Shown here piece after piece: positions 43,492 to 52,606 of a stretch of 64,000 nt of DNA. This DNA is from Rhodanobacter sp. 7MK24. GTDB lineage: Bacteria > Pseudomonadota > Gammaproteobacteria > Xanthomonadales > Rhodanobacteraceae. Both the position numbers and the translations under genes were made by a program. The stretch is from NCBI RefSeq assembly GCF_014842995.1, contig NZ_JACYXL010000001.1, positions 311,183 to 375,182 on the forward strand. Reading direction: 5' to 3'. Numbering within the stretch: position 1 is the stretch's first letter; the number at the start of each line of letters is the position of its first letter. The notes under the pieces were generated by a model. The model saw only the letters and a program-made list of their open reading frames with translations, was not told the origin of the DNA and searched no databases.

Positions 43492-46400
43492 TCAGCCCTC
43501 GCTGCGCACCAGCCGCACTCTGGCGGCCTGCACCCCCGGCAACGCGCGCACCGCACGCAGCAGGTCGGGAATGGCCTCCACACGCCATTCCTCGCCCAGT
43601 TCCAGGTCGGCCTGGGCATTGGCATTGTGGTAGCCGTGCAAGGTGACGCTGGCCCTGCCGCCACGGAAGCCGGCCAGCGTCTGGCGCAGTTGCGCGGCGA
43701 AACCGGCGTCGATGCCGTTCAATTTCAACTGCAGCAGCCGCGCGTGGCGACGGCAGGCATCGGCCAGGGTCATGGCGCTACGGGCACGGATCTGGAAACC
43801 GCCGCCGGAGAACTCGTCGATGCGCAGACCGCCCTCGACGATGAGCATTTCATCGCGTACCAGCAGCGGCGCGACCTGCTGGTACAGCTCGCCGAAGAAG
43901 CTCACCTCGATCGCGCCGGTGCCGTCTTCCAGCCGTACGAAGGCATCGCTGTCGCCGCGCTTGCGCACGGCCACCACCATGCCCGCGGCCGTCCACGGCG
44001 TGTCGGGGCCGCGACGGAAGCGGTTGCCGTCGTCGCCGTCGCTCTTGCGCGGCTTGGGCGGCTGGTAGCGGTCGACGATCTCGCCCAGGGGGCAGGTGGC
44101 GAGCTGGGCCAGTTCCTCGCGCCAGGGATCGACGGGGTGGCCGGAGAGGTAGTGGCCCAGCGTGTCGCGCTCGCCCTGCAGCGTCTGCTCCAGCGGCCAG
44201 TCGGGCGCAGTGGGCAGGTCGATCTGCACCACCGGCGCGGCCGTGCCCATGGCGGCGCCGAACATGTCGTTCTGGCCGGACTGGCGATCGCGCAGGTGCT
44301 GTTCGGCGGCCTTGATCGCGTCGGGAAGCTGCAGCATCAGGCTGGCGCGGTTCGGCGCCAGCGCGTCGAGCGATCCGGAGAGGATCAGTGCCTCGAGCAC
44401 GCGCCGGTTGAGCTTGGTAGGGTCGACGCGGCGGCAGAAGTCGGCGAGATCCTTGTAAACGCCGCCGTGCTGGCGTTCCGCGACGATGGACTCGCAGGCG
44501 CCCTGGCCTACGCCCTTGATCGCGCCGAGACCGTAGCGGATCACCTTGGGTTCGACGGCGACGAACATGAAGTCCGAGGCGTTCACGTCCGGCGCCAGCA
44601 CGTCGAGGCCGATCGCCTTGGACTCGTCGATGAAGGTCACCGCCTTGTCGGTGTTGTCCATGTCCGACGAGATCGTCGCAGCCATGAACTCGGCAGGGTA
44701 GTGCGCCTTCAGCCACGCGGTCTGATAGGAGACCAGCGCGTAGGCGGCGGCGTGCGACTTGTTGAAGCCGTAGCCGGCGAACTTCTCCATCACGTCGAAG
44801 ATTTCGTCGGCCTTGTCGCCGCCCACGCCGTCCTTGGCCGCGCCCTCGCGGAACTTGGCGCGCTCCTTCGCCATCTCCTCCACTTTCTTCTTGCCCATCG
44901 CGCGGCGCAGCAGGTCGGCGCCGCCGAGCGTGTAGCCGCCCACGATCTGCGCCATCTGCATCACCTGCTCCTGATAGACCATGATGCCGTAGGTCTCTTT
45001 CAGGACAGGCTCGACGCGCGGGTCTGGGTAGATCACCTCCTCGCGGCCGTGCTTGCGCGCCACGAAGTTGGGGATCAGGTCCATCGGGCCGGGTCGGTAC
45101 AGCGCGCCCAGCGCGATAAGGTCGTCGAAGCGGTCGGGCTTCGCGTCCTTGAGCATGCGCTGCATGCCTGACGATTCGAACTGGAAGATGGCGACCGTCT
45201 TCGCCTTGGCGAAGACCTCGGCGTAGGTGGCGGCGTCGTCCAGCGGCAGCTTGGCGATGTCCAGCGGCTCCTCGCCGCTCTGCGCGCGGCGCACGTTGAT
45301 CGCCTTCACCGCCCAGTCGATGATGGTGAGCGTGCGCAGGCCGAGGAAGTCGAATTTCACCAGGCCGACGGCTTCCACGTCGTCCTTGTCGTACTGGGTG
45401 ACCACGCCCCCGCCGCCCGCTTCGCAGTACAGCGGCGCGTATTCGGTGAGCGTCTTTTGGCCGATCACCACGCCGCCCGCGTGCTTGCCGACGTTGCGGG
45501 TGAGGCTTTCCAGTTTCAGCGCGAGGTCGATCAGCGGACGCGCTTCGTCCTCGTCCTGCTCGTACAGCTCGCAGAATTCCTTGACGACGCGCTCGGGCTC
45601 CTTCTTCGACTTCTCCGTGCGGCCCAGTGCATCGGACAGCGTGAGGTCGAGCGGGCGCGGCGGGATCAGCTTGGCGATCTTGTCGACCGCGCCGTAGCCC
45701 ATGCCCAGTACGCGGCCGGAATCGCGCAGCACCGCCTTCGCCGCCATCGAGCCGTAGGTGATGATCTGGCTGACGTGGTCGCGGCCGTACTTGCGCGCCA
45801 CGTAGTCGATCACCTCGTCGCGGCGATCCATGCAGAAGTCGATGTCGAAGTCGGGCATCGACACGCGTTCGGGGTTGAGGAAGCGCTCGAACAGCAGGTT
45901 GAACTGCAGCGGATCGAGATCGGTGATCTTCAGCACCCACGCCACCAGCGAGCCCGCGCCCGAGCCGCGGCCCGGGCCCACCGGGATGCCGTTCTGTTTG
46001 CCCCAGTTGATGAAGTCCGCCACGATCAGGAAGTAGCCGGGGAACCCCATCTTGATGATGACGTCCAGCTCGCGTTCCAGCCGTGTCTCGTAGTCGGCGC
46101 GGCTGTAGCCCTCGGCCAGCGGCGCGGCGGCGAGGCGCTCTTCCAGGCCGTGCCGCGACAGTTCGCGGATGTGGCTGTTGAGGTCGTAGCCGTCCGGCAC
46201 CGGGAAGTCGGGCAGGAAATACTCGCCGAACTTCAGTTCGAGGTTGCAGCGCTTCGCCAGCTCGACGGTGTTTTCCAGTACTTCTGGAATATCTGCAAAA
46301 AGCTCGAGCATTTCCTCGGGGGATTTCAGGTACTGCTGGTCGCTGTAGTCGCGCGGGCGCTTGGGATCGGCCAGTACGCGGCCCTGGTGGATGCACACGC

Positions 46401-47040
46401 GCGCCTCGTGCGCCTCGAAGTCGTCGCGCTTGAGAAAACGCACGTCGTTGCTGGCGACCACCGGCAGTTCGAGTTCGGCGGCAAGTGCCAGTGCGGCTGA
46501 GTTCCAGGTTTCCTCGCCTTCGCGGCCGCAGCGGGTGAGTTCGAGATACAGCCGATCCGGGAACAATCGCATCAGCGGGCGCAGCTTCGCCAGTGCGGCG
46601 TCGTGGCCCTGCGTCAATGCGGTGCGCGCCGTTTCGCTCTCGCGGCCGAGCAGGGCGATCAGGCCATCCGTCGCGACGGCGGTGAGCCAGGCCGCCTCGA
46701 CCAGGGCGCGACCGCCGTGCTGGCCTTCCTGCCATGCGCGCGAGACGAGACGCGACAGGTTGAGGTAACCCTCTCGGTGCTGGCATAGCAAGGTGAGCCG
46801 CCATGGGCGCGGGTCGTCAGGTGCGCCGATCCACACGTCGCCGCCGCAGATCGGCTTGATGCCTGCTGCGCTGCACGCCTTGTAGAACTTCACCAGCGCG
46901 AACATGTTGCTTTCGTCGGTGAGCGCCACGGCAGGCATGCCGGCTTGCGCGCACGCGGCGACCATCGCCTTGATGCGGATGGTCGAATCGACCAGCGAAT
47001 ACTCGCTGTGCAGGTGGGTGTGGACGAAGCGTGCGGGCAT
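43492..47040 (-). CDS. dnaE: DNA polymerase III subunit alpha
   Basis: This 1182-residue protein has an N-terminal PHP domain (FVHTHLHSEYSLVDS), catalytic palm acidic residues in PDFDIDFCMDRRDEV and KFDFLGLRTL, an HhH region and a C-terminal OB fold (AGMVVAVRKRG...). It is the replicative polymerase core. The frame opens 18 codons earlier, but the ATG at 47040 matches the family N-terminus. It is separated from rnhB by a TlpA-like gene and a small ORF. Confidence 0.97.
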   Translation of the reverse strand: MPARFVHTHLHSEYSLVDSTIRIKAMVAACAQAGMPAVALTDESNMFALVKFYKACSAAGIKPICGGDVWIGAPDDPRPWRLTLLCQHREGYLNLSRLVSRAWQEGQHGGRALVEAAWLTAVATDGLIALLGRESETARTALTQGHDAALAKLRPLMRLFPDRLYLELTRCGREGEETWNSAALALAAELELPVVASNDVRFLKRDDFEAHEARVCIHQGRVLADPKRPRDYSDQQYLKSPEEMLELFADIPEVLENTVELAKRCNLELKFGEYFLPDFPVPDGYDLNSHIRELSRHGLEERLAAAPLAEGYSRADYETRLERELDVIIKMGFPGYFLIVADFINWGKQNGIPVGPGRGSGAGSLVAWVLKITDLDPLQFNLLFERFLNPERVSMPDFDIDFCMDRRDEVIDYVARKYGRDHVSQIITYGSMAAKAVLRDSGRVLGMGYGAVDKIAKLIPPRPLDLTLSDALGRTEKSKKEPERVVKEFCELYEQDEDEARPLIDLALKLESLTRNVGKHAGGVVIGQKTLTEYAPLYCEAGGGGVVTQYDKDDVEAVGLVKFDFLGLRTLTIIDWAVKAINVRRAQSGEEPLDIAKLPLDDAATYAEVFAKAKTVAIFQFESSGMQRMLKDAKPDRFDDLIALGALYRPGPMDLIPNFVARKHGREEVIYPDPRVEPVLKETYGIMVYQEQVMQMAQIVGGYTLGGADLLRRAMGKKKVEEMAKERAKFREGAAKDGVGGDKADEIFDVMEKFAGYGFNKSHAAAYALVSYQTAWLKAHYPAEFMAATISSDMDNTDKAVTFIDESKAIGLDVLAPDVNASDFMFVAVEPKVIRYGLGAIKGVGQGACESIVAERQHGGVYKDLADFCRRVDPTKLNRRVLEALILSGSLDALAPNRASLMLQLPDAIKAAEQHLRDRQSGQNDMFGAAMGTAAPVVQIDLPTAPDWPLEQTLQGERDTLGHYLSGHPVDPWREELAQLATCPLGEIVDRYQPPKPRKSDGDDGNRFRRGPDTPWTAAGMVVAVRKRGDSDAFVRLEDGTGAIEVSFFGELYQQVAPLLVRDEMLIVEGGLRIDEFSGGGFQIRARSAMTLADACRRHARLLQLKLNGIDAGFAAQLRQTLAGFRGGRASVTLHGYHNANAQADLELGEEWRVEAIPDLLRAVRALPGVQAARVRLVRSEG

Positions 47041-47169
47041 GCGGATGGATGCGGTGAATCCATGCAGGCTAACCGGCACCCGATTCAGCGGCAAGATTGA
47101 CTTCCGCGTGCTCCGCCCGGAACGGGCGCGCAGCTGGATTCTGGTCGTCGAACGCCGTCGGAGGAGTTC

Positions 47170-47715
47170 TTACAGGCCGCTTGCGTTATCGGTGACGGAA
47201 GGGGACTGCTTCTCGGCCAGCAGCTCGTTGATCTCCCCCACCAGGGTGTCGAGCATGTCTTCGCCGTAGCGGACGTGTATGTGCGCTATCGTGCCGTCGC
47301 GATGCAGCATCACCATCACCGGGATGCCTCGGGCGGTGCCATAGGGCTTGCCGAGTGTGCCGTCGCGGTCCCAGGTCATCAGCAAGCCGGGCAGCAGCGG
47401 GCGTAAGACGCGCACGGTGTTCACGAAGACGTGCCGATCTTCGCGATAGTTGATGGAGACTACCTGCAATGGCAGGCCGCGCTGCGTGGCCAATGACTGG
47501 AACTTTGCCAGCACCGGCATCTCCTTCATGCAGTAGCCGCACCTGGTGGCCCAGAAACTGACCACCACGACCTTGCCGCGCAACGACGAAACCGTGACCT
47601 CTTTGCCTTCCTGGGTCGTGTCCAGCGCATCCGGCGGCGTGTCGCCCGGTTGCACGTGAGCGTGGACGACCAGGCAGAACAGCAGCCCGGGCAATACGGC
47701 GGCGATGCGGCGCAT
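47170..47715 (-). CDS. TlpA/ResA-like periplasmic thiol-disulfide protein
   Basis: This 181-residue protein has a signal peptide (residues 1-19) and a thioredoxin fold with RCGYC as active site and the cis-Pro GIPVMVML. GGGAGGG precedes ATG 47715. It would reduce or oxidise periplasmic thiols. Its place between rnhB and dnaE is not standard. A small proline-rich ORF lies 68 bases upstream on the same strand. Confidence 0.88.
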   Translation of the reverse strand: MRRIAAVLPGLLFCLVVHAHVQPGDTPPDALDTTQEGKEVTVSSLRGKVVVVSFWATRCGYCMKEMPVLAKFQSLATQRGLPLQVVSINYREDRHVFVNTVRVLRPLLPGLLMTWDRDGTLGKPYGTARGIPVMVMLHRDGTIAHIHVRYGEDMLDTLVGEINELLAEKQSPSVTDNASGL

Positions 47716-47783
47716 GCTGTCCCTCCCCCCATGAAGTGCCGCCAGCGTATCGAGCGGAGCAGAGCGAGGGAAACATCGCCATT

Positions 47784-47990
47784 TCAACGCACGTGGAAGC
47801 GTCCTTCCTCCTGTTCCTCGCTGGGCGACAGGTAATGGCCGAGGCTGTCCACTTTCAGCGGGAGGAGGTTGTAGTCGGCATGCGGCAGGGCGCTTTTTTC
47901 GACGCTGCCGGCGGCAGGTTCGATTCGCATCGGCGGAGACATGTCGGCCGGTACGGGGGGAATGCTTGGAGGGTTGGACGTGGGCATCAT
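47784..47990 (-). CDS. Small proline-rich hypothetical protein
   Basis: This 68-residue product starts at the double ATG at 47990, with GCAGGAG about eight bases upstream. The N-terminal half is rich in Pro/Ser/Met (SNPPSIPPVPADMSPPM). The C-terminal half is acidic and ends EEQEEGRFHVR. There is no signal peptide or Cys. I recognise no family. It may be cotranscribed with the TlpA-like gene. The good ribosome site supports it; its small size and low complexity do not. Confidence 0.45.
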   Translation of the reverse strand: MMPTSNPPSIPPVPADMSPPMRIEPAAGSVEKSALPHADYNLLPLKVDSLGHYLSPSEEQEEGRFHVR

Positions 47991-48183
47991 GGCACGGCTC
48001 CTGCGATCGGCGATGCGCGCTATGCGCAACGGTGGCAGCGGCCGGCTGGGCCGGTCTGGCGGGACGTCGCCGCTGCTGCGGACGCGTCCATGCGGACATG
48101 GTTTCCTGTAGTGAATGATGCTCCCGCGCGGGAAAAAGTTGCATAGACCGATGGCCCATGCCGGCAGCCTTGCCGGGGGGCAA

Positions 48184-48810
48184 TCAGCAATCGTGACCTT
48201 CCCGGAGCGGCGCCACCTGATCCAGCGCAAGGCGCACTGGGGCGAAGCTGCGCCGATGCTGCGCACAGGGTCCCAGCTGCTGCAGCGCGGCCAGGTGAGC
48301 GGGCGTGGGGTAACCCTTGTGCACGGCGAAGCCGTAGCCGGGATGGCTGGCATCCAGCGCCACCATCAGGCGGTCGCGGGTCACCTTGGCGAGGATAGAG
48401 GCGGCGCTGATCGCCGGTTCCAGCGCGTCGCCGCCCACGATGGCGCGTCCGGGACAGGGCAAGTCCTTCGGCAGCTTGTTGCCGTCCACCAGGGCCTCGT
48501 GCGCGGCAGGTGCGAGGCCGGCCACTGCGCGGCTCATGCCGGCCATGGTGGCCTGGAAAATGTTGAGGCGGTCGATTTCTTCCGCTTCCACCACCACGAT
48601 GCAATGCGACAGTGCGCGCTCGACGATCTGCGGGTACAGCGCTTCGCGCTTCTTCTCGCTGAGTTTCTTGGAGTCGTCGAGGCCGGGGATGGGGCGTGCC
48701 GGGTCGAGGATCACGGCGGCCACCACCACAGGGCCGGCGAGCGGGCCGCGACCGGCTTCGTCAACGCCCGCTTTTAAATAAACTGCGCTGGCCGAAGTTG
48801 AATTATTCAT
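48184..48810 (-). CDS. rnhB: Ribonuclease HII
   Basis: This 208-residue protein has the RNase HII motif [20 protein letters not shown] with catalytic Asp-Glu, and the later VTRDRLM and [14 protein letters not shown]. It removes ribonucleotides from DNA. The ATG at 48810 was chosen over an upstream one lacking a ribosome site. It sits downstream of lpxB, as in E. coli. Confidence 0.96.
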   Translation of the reverse strand: MNNSTSASAVYLKAGVDEAGRGPLAGPVVVAAVILDPARPIPGLDDSKKLSEKKREALYPQIVERALSHCIVVVEAEEIDRLNIFQATMAGMSRAVAGLAPAAHEALVDGNKLPKDLPCPGRAIVGGDALEPAISAASILAKVTRDRLMVALDASHPGYGFAVHKGYPTPAHLAALQQLGPCAQHRRSFAPVRLALDQVAPLREGHDC

Positions 48811-48856
48811 GTGCGCCAGAAAATCTCTATGAGTGCTGATCCGCACGGCACGTTCG

Positions 48857-49000
48857 CCTCCTCACCCTCCGAGGAGAGGATTGAGGTGAGGACCAAGACT
48901 TGCGGTCAGGTTGTTCAGAGGGTGCTTCGATTCAGCCTCAGCGCGAGCACTTGTCCCTCACCCGCGGCCCTTTCCGCGGACGGGGAGGGAGAAAGGCGGT
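48857..49000. repeat. Charged/low-complexity palindromic repeat at the lpxB 3' end
   Basis: CCTCACC (48860-48866) and GGTGAGG (48885-48891) form one inverted pair. A second, CCCTCACCCGCGG...CCGCGG..GGGGAGGG, runs through 48955-48995 and supplies the last codons of lpxB. This resembles the dispersed CTCTCCC/GGGAGAGG-type intergenic repeats of xanthomonads, and a similar stretch lies at about 59330. Confidence 0.6.
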
Positions 49001-50187
49001 TCCAGCAACTCCGCGATCGCTCCTGCCGCCGCATCCGCCGCGCTGCCATCCAGGTCGGCGCGCAAGGCCCGGTGCAATTGCTCGAACGCCGCCACGATGG
49101 CGCCGCGGCGTTCGCTGTCGTTGAACAGGGCGAGTACGGCGTCGGCGAGCTTCGCGGCGGTGCAGTCATCCTGCATCAGCTCGGGCGCCAGCACGACGTG
49201 CTCGCCCAAGCCGCAGGCACGGGCGAGGATGTTGGGCAGGGCATAGACGTCGGTCTTGAGCATGCGCAGCAGCTTCGCGATACGGTAGCTCACGGGCGAA
49301 ACGCGGTAGCCCACCACCATCGGGCGCTTGGCCAGCATCGCTTCCAGCGTGGCGGTGCCGGACGCAAGCAGCACCACGTCGGCGGCCTGCATGGCTTCAT
49401 GCGCGTGACCATCCAGCAACTGCAGCGTGGCGACGCCTTGCTGCGCCTTGGCGAGCAAGCTGCGCAACTGTTCCAGCATGCGCGGATTGGCAGCCGGTAT
49501 CACCACGCGCAGGCCGGGCAAGGCGGCGGCGACACGCCGCGCGGCATCGAGGAAAGGTTCGCCCAGGCGCGCCAGTTCGCTGCCGCGGCTGCCGGGCAGC
49601 ACGGCCAGCACCGGTGCATCCTGCGGCAGTTGCAGGGCCTCGCGCGCCGCGGCGCGGTCGGACACCAGCGGGAAGCGGTCGGCCAGCGGGTGGCCGGTGA
49701 AACGCGCGTCGACACCGTGCTTCGAGTAGATCGCCGGTTCCATCGGGAACAGGCACAGCACCCGGTCGGCCGAGCGGCCGATTTTTCCGGCGCGCTTTTC
49801 GCGCCACGCCCACACCGAAGGACTGACGTAGTGGACGGTGCGCAAGCCGGCCTGTCGCAGTCGCTCCTCCACGCCGAGGTTGAAATCCGGTGCGTCGATG
49901 CCGACCACCAGCGCCGGCTGTGCGGCGATCAGGCGCGCGACCAGTTCCTTGCGCAGTTTGAGCAGGCGAGGCAGATGCGTCACCACTTCGGCGAAGCCGA
50001 ACAGCGACAGTTCGTGGATGTCGTACCAGGACTCGAAGCCCTGTGTCTGCATGCGTTTGCCGCCGATGCCGACGAAGCGCGCCTGCGGGTAGCGGGCACG
50101 CAGCGCGTCGATCAGGTCGGCGCCGAGCTGGTCGCCGGAGTCCTCGCCGGCAAGGAGGGCAATGGTTGGGTACTGTGCTTCGTTCAT
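48958..50187 (-). CDS. lpxB: Lipid-A-disaccharide synthase
   Basis: This 409-residue GT19 protein shows AGEDSGDQLGADLI, the SPSVWAWRE motif, LLPGSRGSE-like LAVLPGSRGSELAR and LLASGTATLEAML. It joins UDP-diacylglucosamine to lipid X. The extreme C-terminus (SLPVRGKGRG) is encoded by a dispersed repeat, so the native end was probably replaced. ATG 50187 matches the family start. Confidence 0.96.
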   Translation of the reverse strand: MNEAQYPTIALLAGEDSGDQLGADLIDALRARYPQARFVGIGGKRMQTQGFESWYDIHELSLFGFAEVVTHLPRLLKLRKELVARLIAAQPALVVGIDAPDFNLGVEERLRQAGLRTVHYVSPSVWAWREKRAGKIGRSADRVLCLFPMEPAIYSKHGVDARFTGHPLADRFPLVSDRAAAREALQLPQDAPVLAVLPGSRGSELARLGEPFLDAARRVAAALPGLRVVIPAANPRMLEQLRSLLAKAQQGVATLQLLDGHAHEAMQAADVVLLASGTATLEAMLAKRPMVVGYRVSPVSYRIAKLLRMLKTDVYALPNILARACGLGEHVVLAPELMQDDCTAAKLADAVLALFNDSERRGAIVAAFEQLHRALRADLDGSAADAAAGAIAELLEPPFSLPVRGKGRG

Positions 50188-50238
50188 GTGGAGAGCGGGA
50201 GCAAGAGCTCGTGCCTGATTGCCAGACAAGCGGGGCGC

Positions 50239-51012
50239 TTATCTGGCGAGCGACCTCTCGCTGCGTTCGATGAACTCCAGCATCGCGCGTACGTCGGCGC
50301 TGTCCTGTGCCTGCGTGGCGAGTTGCTCGCGCGCCTCGGCCTGCGACAGGCCTGCCATGTACAACGTGCGGTAAGCGCGCTTGATCGCGGCGACCCGCGC
50401 GCCGTCGAAGCCGCGGCGTTTCAGGCCTTCGCTGTTGATGCCGCGCGGCCGGCCGGTCTGCTCGTTCGCCATCATCAGGAACGGCGGCACGTCGGCACCT
50501 ACCAGGCAGCCCATCGCGATGAAGGCGTGCGCTCCCACCTTGCCGAACTGGTGCACGCCGGCGTAGCCGGAGATGATCACCCAGTCGCCGATTTCCACAT
50601 GCCCGGCCAGCGCGGAATAGTTGGAGAACACCACGTGGTTGCCGACCTGACAGTCGTGCGCGATGTGCACGTAGGCGAGCAACCAGTTGTCATCGCCGAT
50701 GCGAGTGATGCCGCCGCCGTCGCCGGTGCCGCGGTTGATGGTGACGAATTCGCGGATCAGGTTGCGGTCGCCGATCACCAGTTCGGTGCGCTCGCCTTGC
50801 CACTTCTTGTCCTGCGGATCGCCGCCGATCGAGGCGAATTGGGAGATGCGGTTGTCGCGGCCGATCCTGGTGGGTCCCTCGATCACTACATGGGGACCGA
50901 TCACGGTGCCGTCGCCGATTTCCACGTCGGCACCGACCACGCTGTAGGCGCCGATGCTGACATTGGCGCCGATCCTTGCCGACGGGTCGATCTGCGCGGT
51001 GGCGTGGATCAT
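50239..51012 (-). CDS. lpxA: UDP-N-acetylglucosamine acyltransferase
   Basis: This 257-residue left-handed beta-helix protein (hexapeptide repeats) has [14 protein letters not shown], the catalytic-His region [12 protein letters not shown], and a C-terminal helical part. It starts lipid A synthesis by 3-O-acylating UDP-GlcNAc. The start overlaps the fabZ stop (ATGA). Confidence 0.96.
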   Translation of the reverse strand: MIHATAQIDPSARIGANVSIGAYSVVGADVEIGDGTVIGPHVVIEGPTRIGRDNRISQFASIGGDPQDKKWQGERTELVIGDRNLIREFVTINRGTGDGGGITRIGDDNWLLAYVHIAHDCQVGNHVVFSNYSALAGHVEIGDWVIISGYAGVHQFGKVGAHAFIAMGCLVGADVPPFLMMANEQTGRPRGINSEGLKRRGFDGARVAAIKRAYRTLYMAGLSQAEAREQLATQAQDSADVRAMLEFIERSERSLAR

Positions 51013-51482
51013 TTCTCCGACCTCGCCGCGCACATCAACTCGCAACTGGCCACTTCCTTGCCGTCCACCAGGGTGCGCGCGGCGAACAAGCCCATGCCGC
51101 GCATCACGCGCTTCACCGAAACTTCCAGTCGCAGCTGGTCGCCCGGCACCACCGGTGCGCTGAAGCGCGCATTGTCCACTTTGACCAGATAGAACAGCGG
51201 ACTGCCGGTGTTGCCCTTGATGCGATTGCTGAGCTGGGTAAGCAAGCCGGCGGCCTGCGCCATGGCTTCCACGATCAGCACGCCCGGCATCACCGGATGG
51301 CCGGGGAAGTGGCCGTTGAAGAACGGCTCATTGATGGTGACGTTCTTGATCGCTACGGCGCTCTGGTCGGGCACCAGTTCGATCACGCGGTCGACCAGCA
51401 GGAACGGATAGCGGTGCGGCAGCAGCTGCTGGATCTGCTCCACGGTCACCGGGAAGGTCACAGGGGCGGGGGCGTCACTCAT
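51009..51482 (-). CDS. fabZ: 3-hydroxyacyl-ACP dehydratase FabZ
   Basis: This 157-residue hotdog protein has [11 protein letters not shown] and catalytic [20 protein letters not shown] (His and Glu). It dehydrates 3-hydroxyacyl-ACP in fatty acid synthesis and competes with LpxA/LpxD for substrate, hence the shared operon. The start overlaps the lpxD 3' end by eight bases. Confidence 0.97.
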   Translation of the reverse strand: MSDAPAPVTFPVTVEQIQQLLPHRYPFLLVDRVIELVPDQSAVAIKNVTINEPFFNGHFPGHPVMPGVLIVEAMAQAAGLLTQLSNRIKGNTGSPLFYLVKVDNARFSAPVVPGDQLRLEVSVKRVMRGMGLFAARTLVDGKEVASCELMCAARSEK

Positions 51483-52506
51483 CGTTCTTGTCCTTCTCCA
51501 GCGCCGCGAGGCGGCGCACGAAATCATCCAGGTGCTTGAAGCGGGCGGCGCTCTTGCGCCAGCTGCGGTTCTCCTGCAGCGGCGTGCCGGAGGAATACTC
51601 GCCCGGCTCGCGTATCGAATGCGTTACCAGGCTCTTGGCGGTAATGGTAACCCGGTCCGCCAGTTCCAGATGGCCCAGCACGCCGGCGTTGCCGCCGATC
51701 ATGCAGTAACGGCCGATCCTGGCGCTGCCTGCCACGGCGGAGCAGCCGGCAAGCGCAGAGTGGGCGCCGATGCGTACGTTGTGGGCGATCTGGATCTGGT
51801 TGTCCAGCCGCACGTCTTCTTCCAGCACGGTGTCGTCCAGCGCGCCGCGGTCGATGGTGGTGTTGGCGCCGATCTCGCAGTCGTCGCCGATGCGTACGCC
51901 GCCGAGCTGGGGGATCTTCACCCAGTGATCGCGCTCGAAGGCGAGGCCGAAGCCGTCCGAGCCGATCACCGCGCCGGGATGCACCAGCACGCGCTTGCCC
52001 AGCATCACGCGCGTGACCAGGGTCACCCGTGCCACCAGACGCGATTGCGCGCCCACCGTGCAGCCTTCGCCCACGATGCAGTGCGGACCGAGCACGACGC
52101 CATCCTCGACCACGGCATCGTTGCCGATCACGCAGCACGGCCCGATGCTTGCGCTGGCGCTGACCTTCGCACCGCTGTCCACCACGGCGGTGGGATGGAT
52201 GCCGGGTGCGGCGGCCGGCAGGCGTTCGAACAGGGCGGCGACCTTCGCGTAAGCCACGTAGGGATCGGCGGCGACGAGGGCATCGACCTTGCAGTCGGCG
52301 AGGTTTTCCTCGCGCAGGATCACCGCGCCGGCGGCGGTTGCGGCCAGTTGCGCGCCGTACTTGCTGTTGGAAAGGAAGGCCAGCTGGCTGCTGCCGGCGT
52401 TCGCCAGCGTGGCGATGCCTTCGATGCGGCGATTGCCGTCGCCGCGCAGGCGCAGGCCGAAGCGTTCGGCCAGTTCGGCAAGCGTATGGCTGGGTGGCTG
52501 GCTCAA
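51475..52506 (-). CDS. lpxD: UDP-3-O-(3-hydroxyacyl)glucosamine N-acyltransferase
   Basis: This 343-residue beta-helix protein has an N-terminal uridine-binding domain, then hexapeptide repeats with the catalytic-His segment DNQIQIAHNVRIG. The TTG at 52506 is the start: GAGGAG lies eight bases upstream and the length fits E. coli (341). It N-acylates the glucosamine in lipid A synthesis. Unlike in E. coli, no skp lies between bamA and lpxD. Confidence 0.95.
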   Translation of the reverse strand: MSQPPSHTLAELAERFGLRLRGDGNRRIEGIATLANAGSSQLAFLSNSKYGAQLAATAAGAVILREENLADCKVDALVAADPYVAYAKVAALFERLPAAAPGIHPTAVVDSGAKVSASASIGPCCVIGNDAVVEDGVVLGPHCIVGEGCTVGAQSRLVARVTLVTRVMLGKRVLVHPGAVIGSDGFGLAFERDHWVKIPQLGGVRIGDDCEIGANTTIDRGALDDTVLEEDVRLDNQIQIAHNVRIGAHSALAGCSAVAGSARIGRYCMIGGNAGVLGHLELADRVTITAKSLVTHSIREPGEYSSGTPLQENRSWRKSAARFKHLDDFVRRLAALEKDKNDE

Positions 52507-52555
52507 GCAGTGCTCCTCGGCAGGTCGGCCATTGTATCGGCCAGGCGCCAAAACG

Positions 52556-52583
52556 CGAAAAGCGCGGCAAGCCGCGCTTTTCG
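52556..52583 (-). terminator. Rho-independent terminator after bamA
   Basis: CGAAAAGCGCGGC / GCCGCGCTTTTCG forms a perfect 13-base stem. On the minus strand it runs into TTTTCGCGTTTT. It lies between bamA and lpxD, so it may split the cluster or act as a partial terminator. Confidence 0.8.
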
Positions 52584-52606
52584 TCATGCCGCAGATTCGC
52601 TTCCGG

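Noticed and set aside
43850-46804. 984-codon frame on the - strand
   Set aside because: It is the same strand as dnaE but shifted in frame. dnaE contains every catalytic motif, and this translation is an Arg/Pro-rich shadow.
48811-48957. Extra gene between rnhB and lpxB
   Set aside because: Short frames here come from the palindromic repeat. None has a ribosome site or recognisable product.
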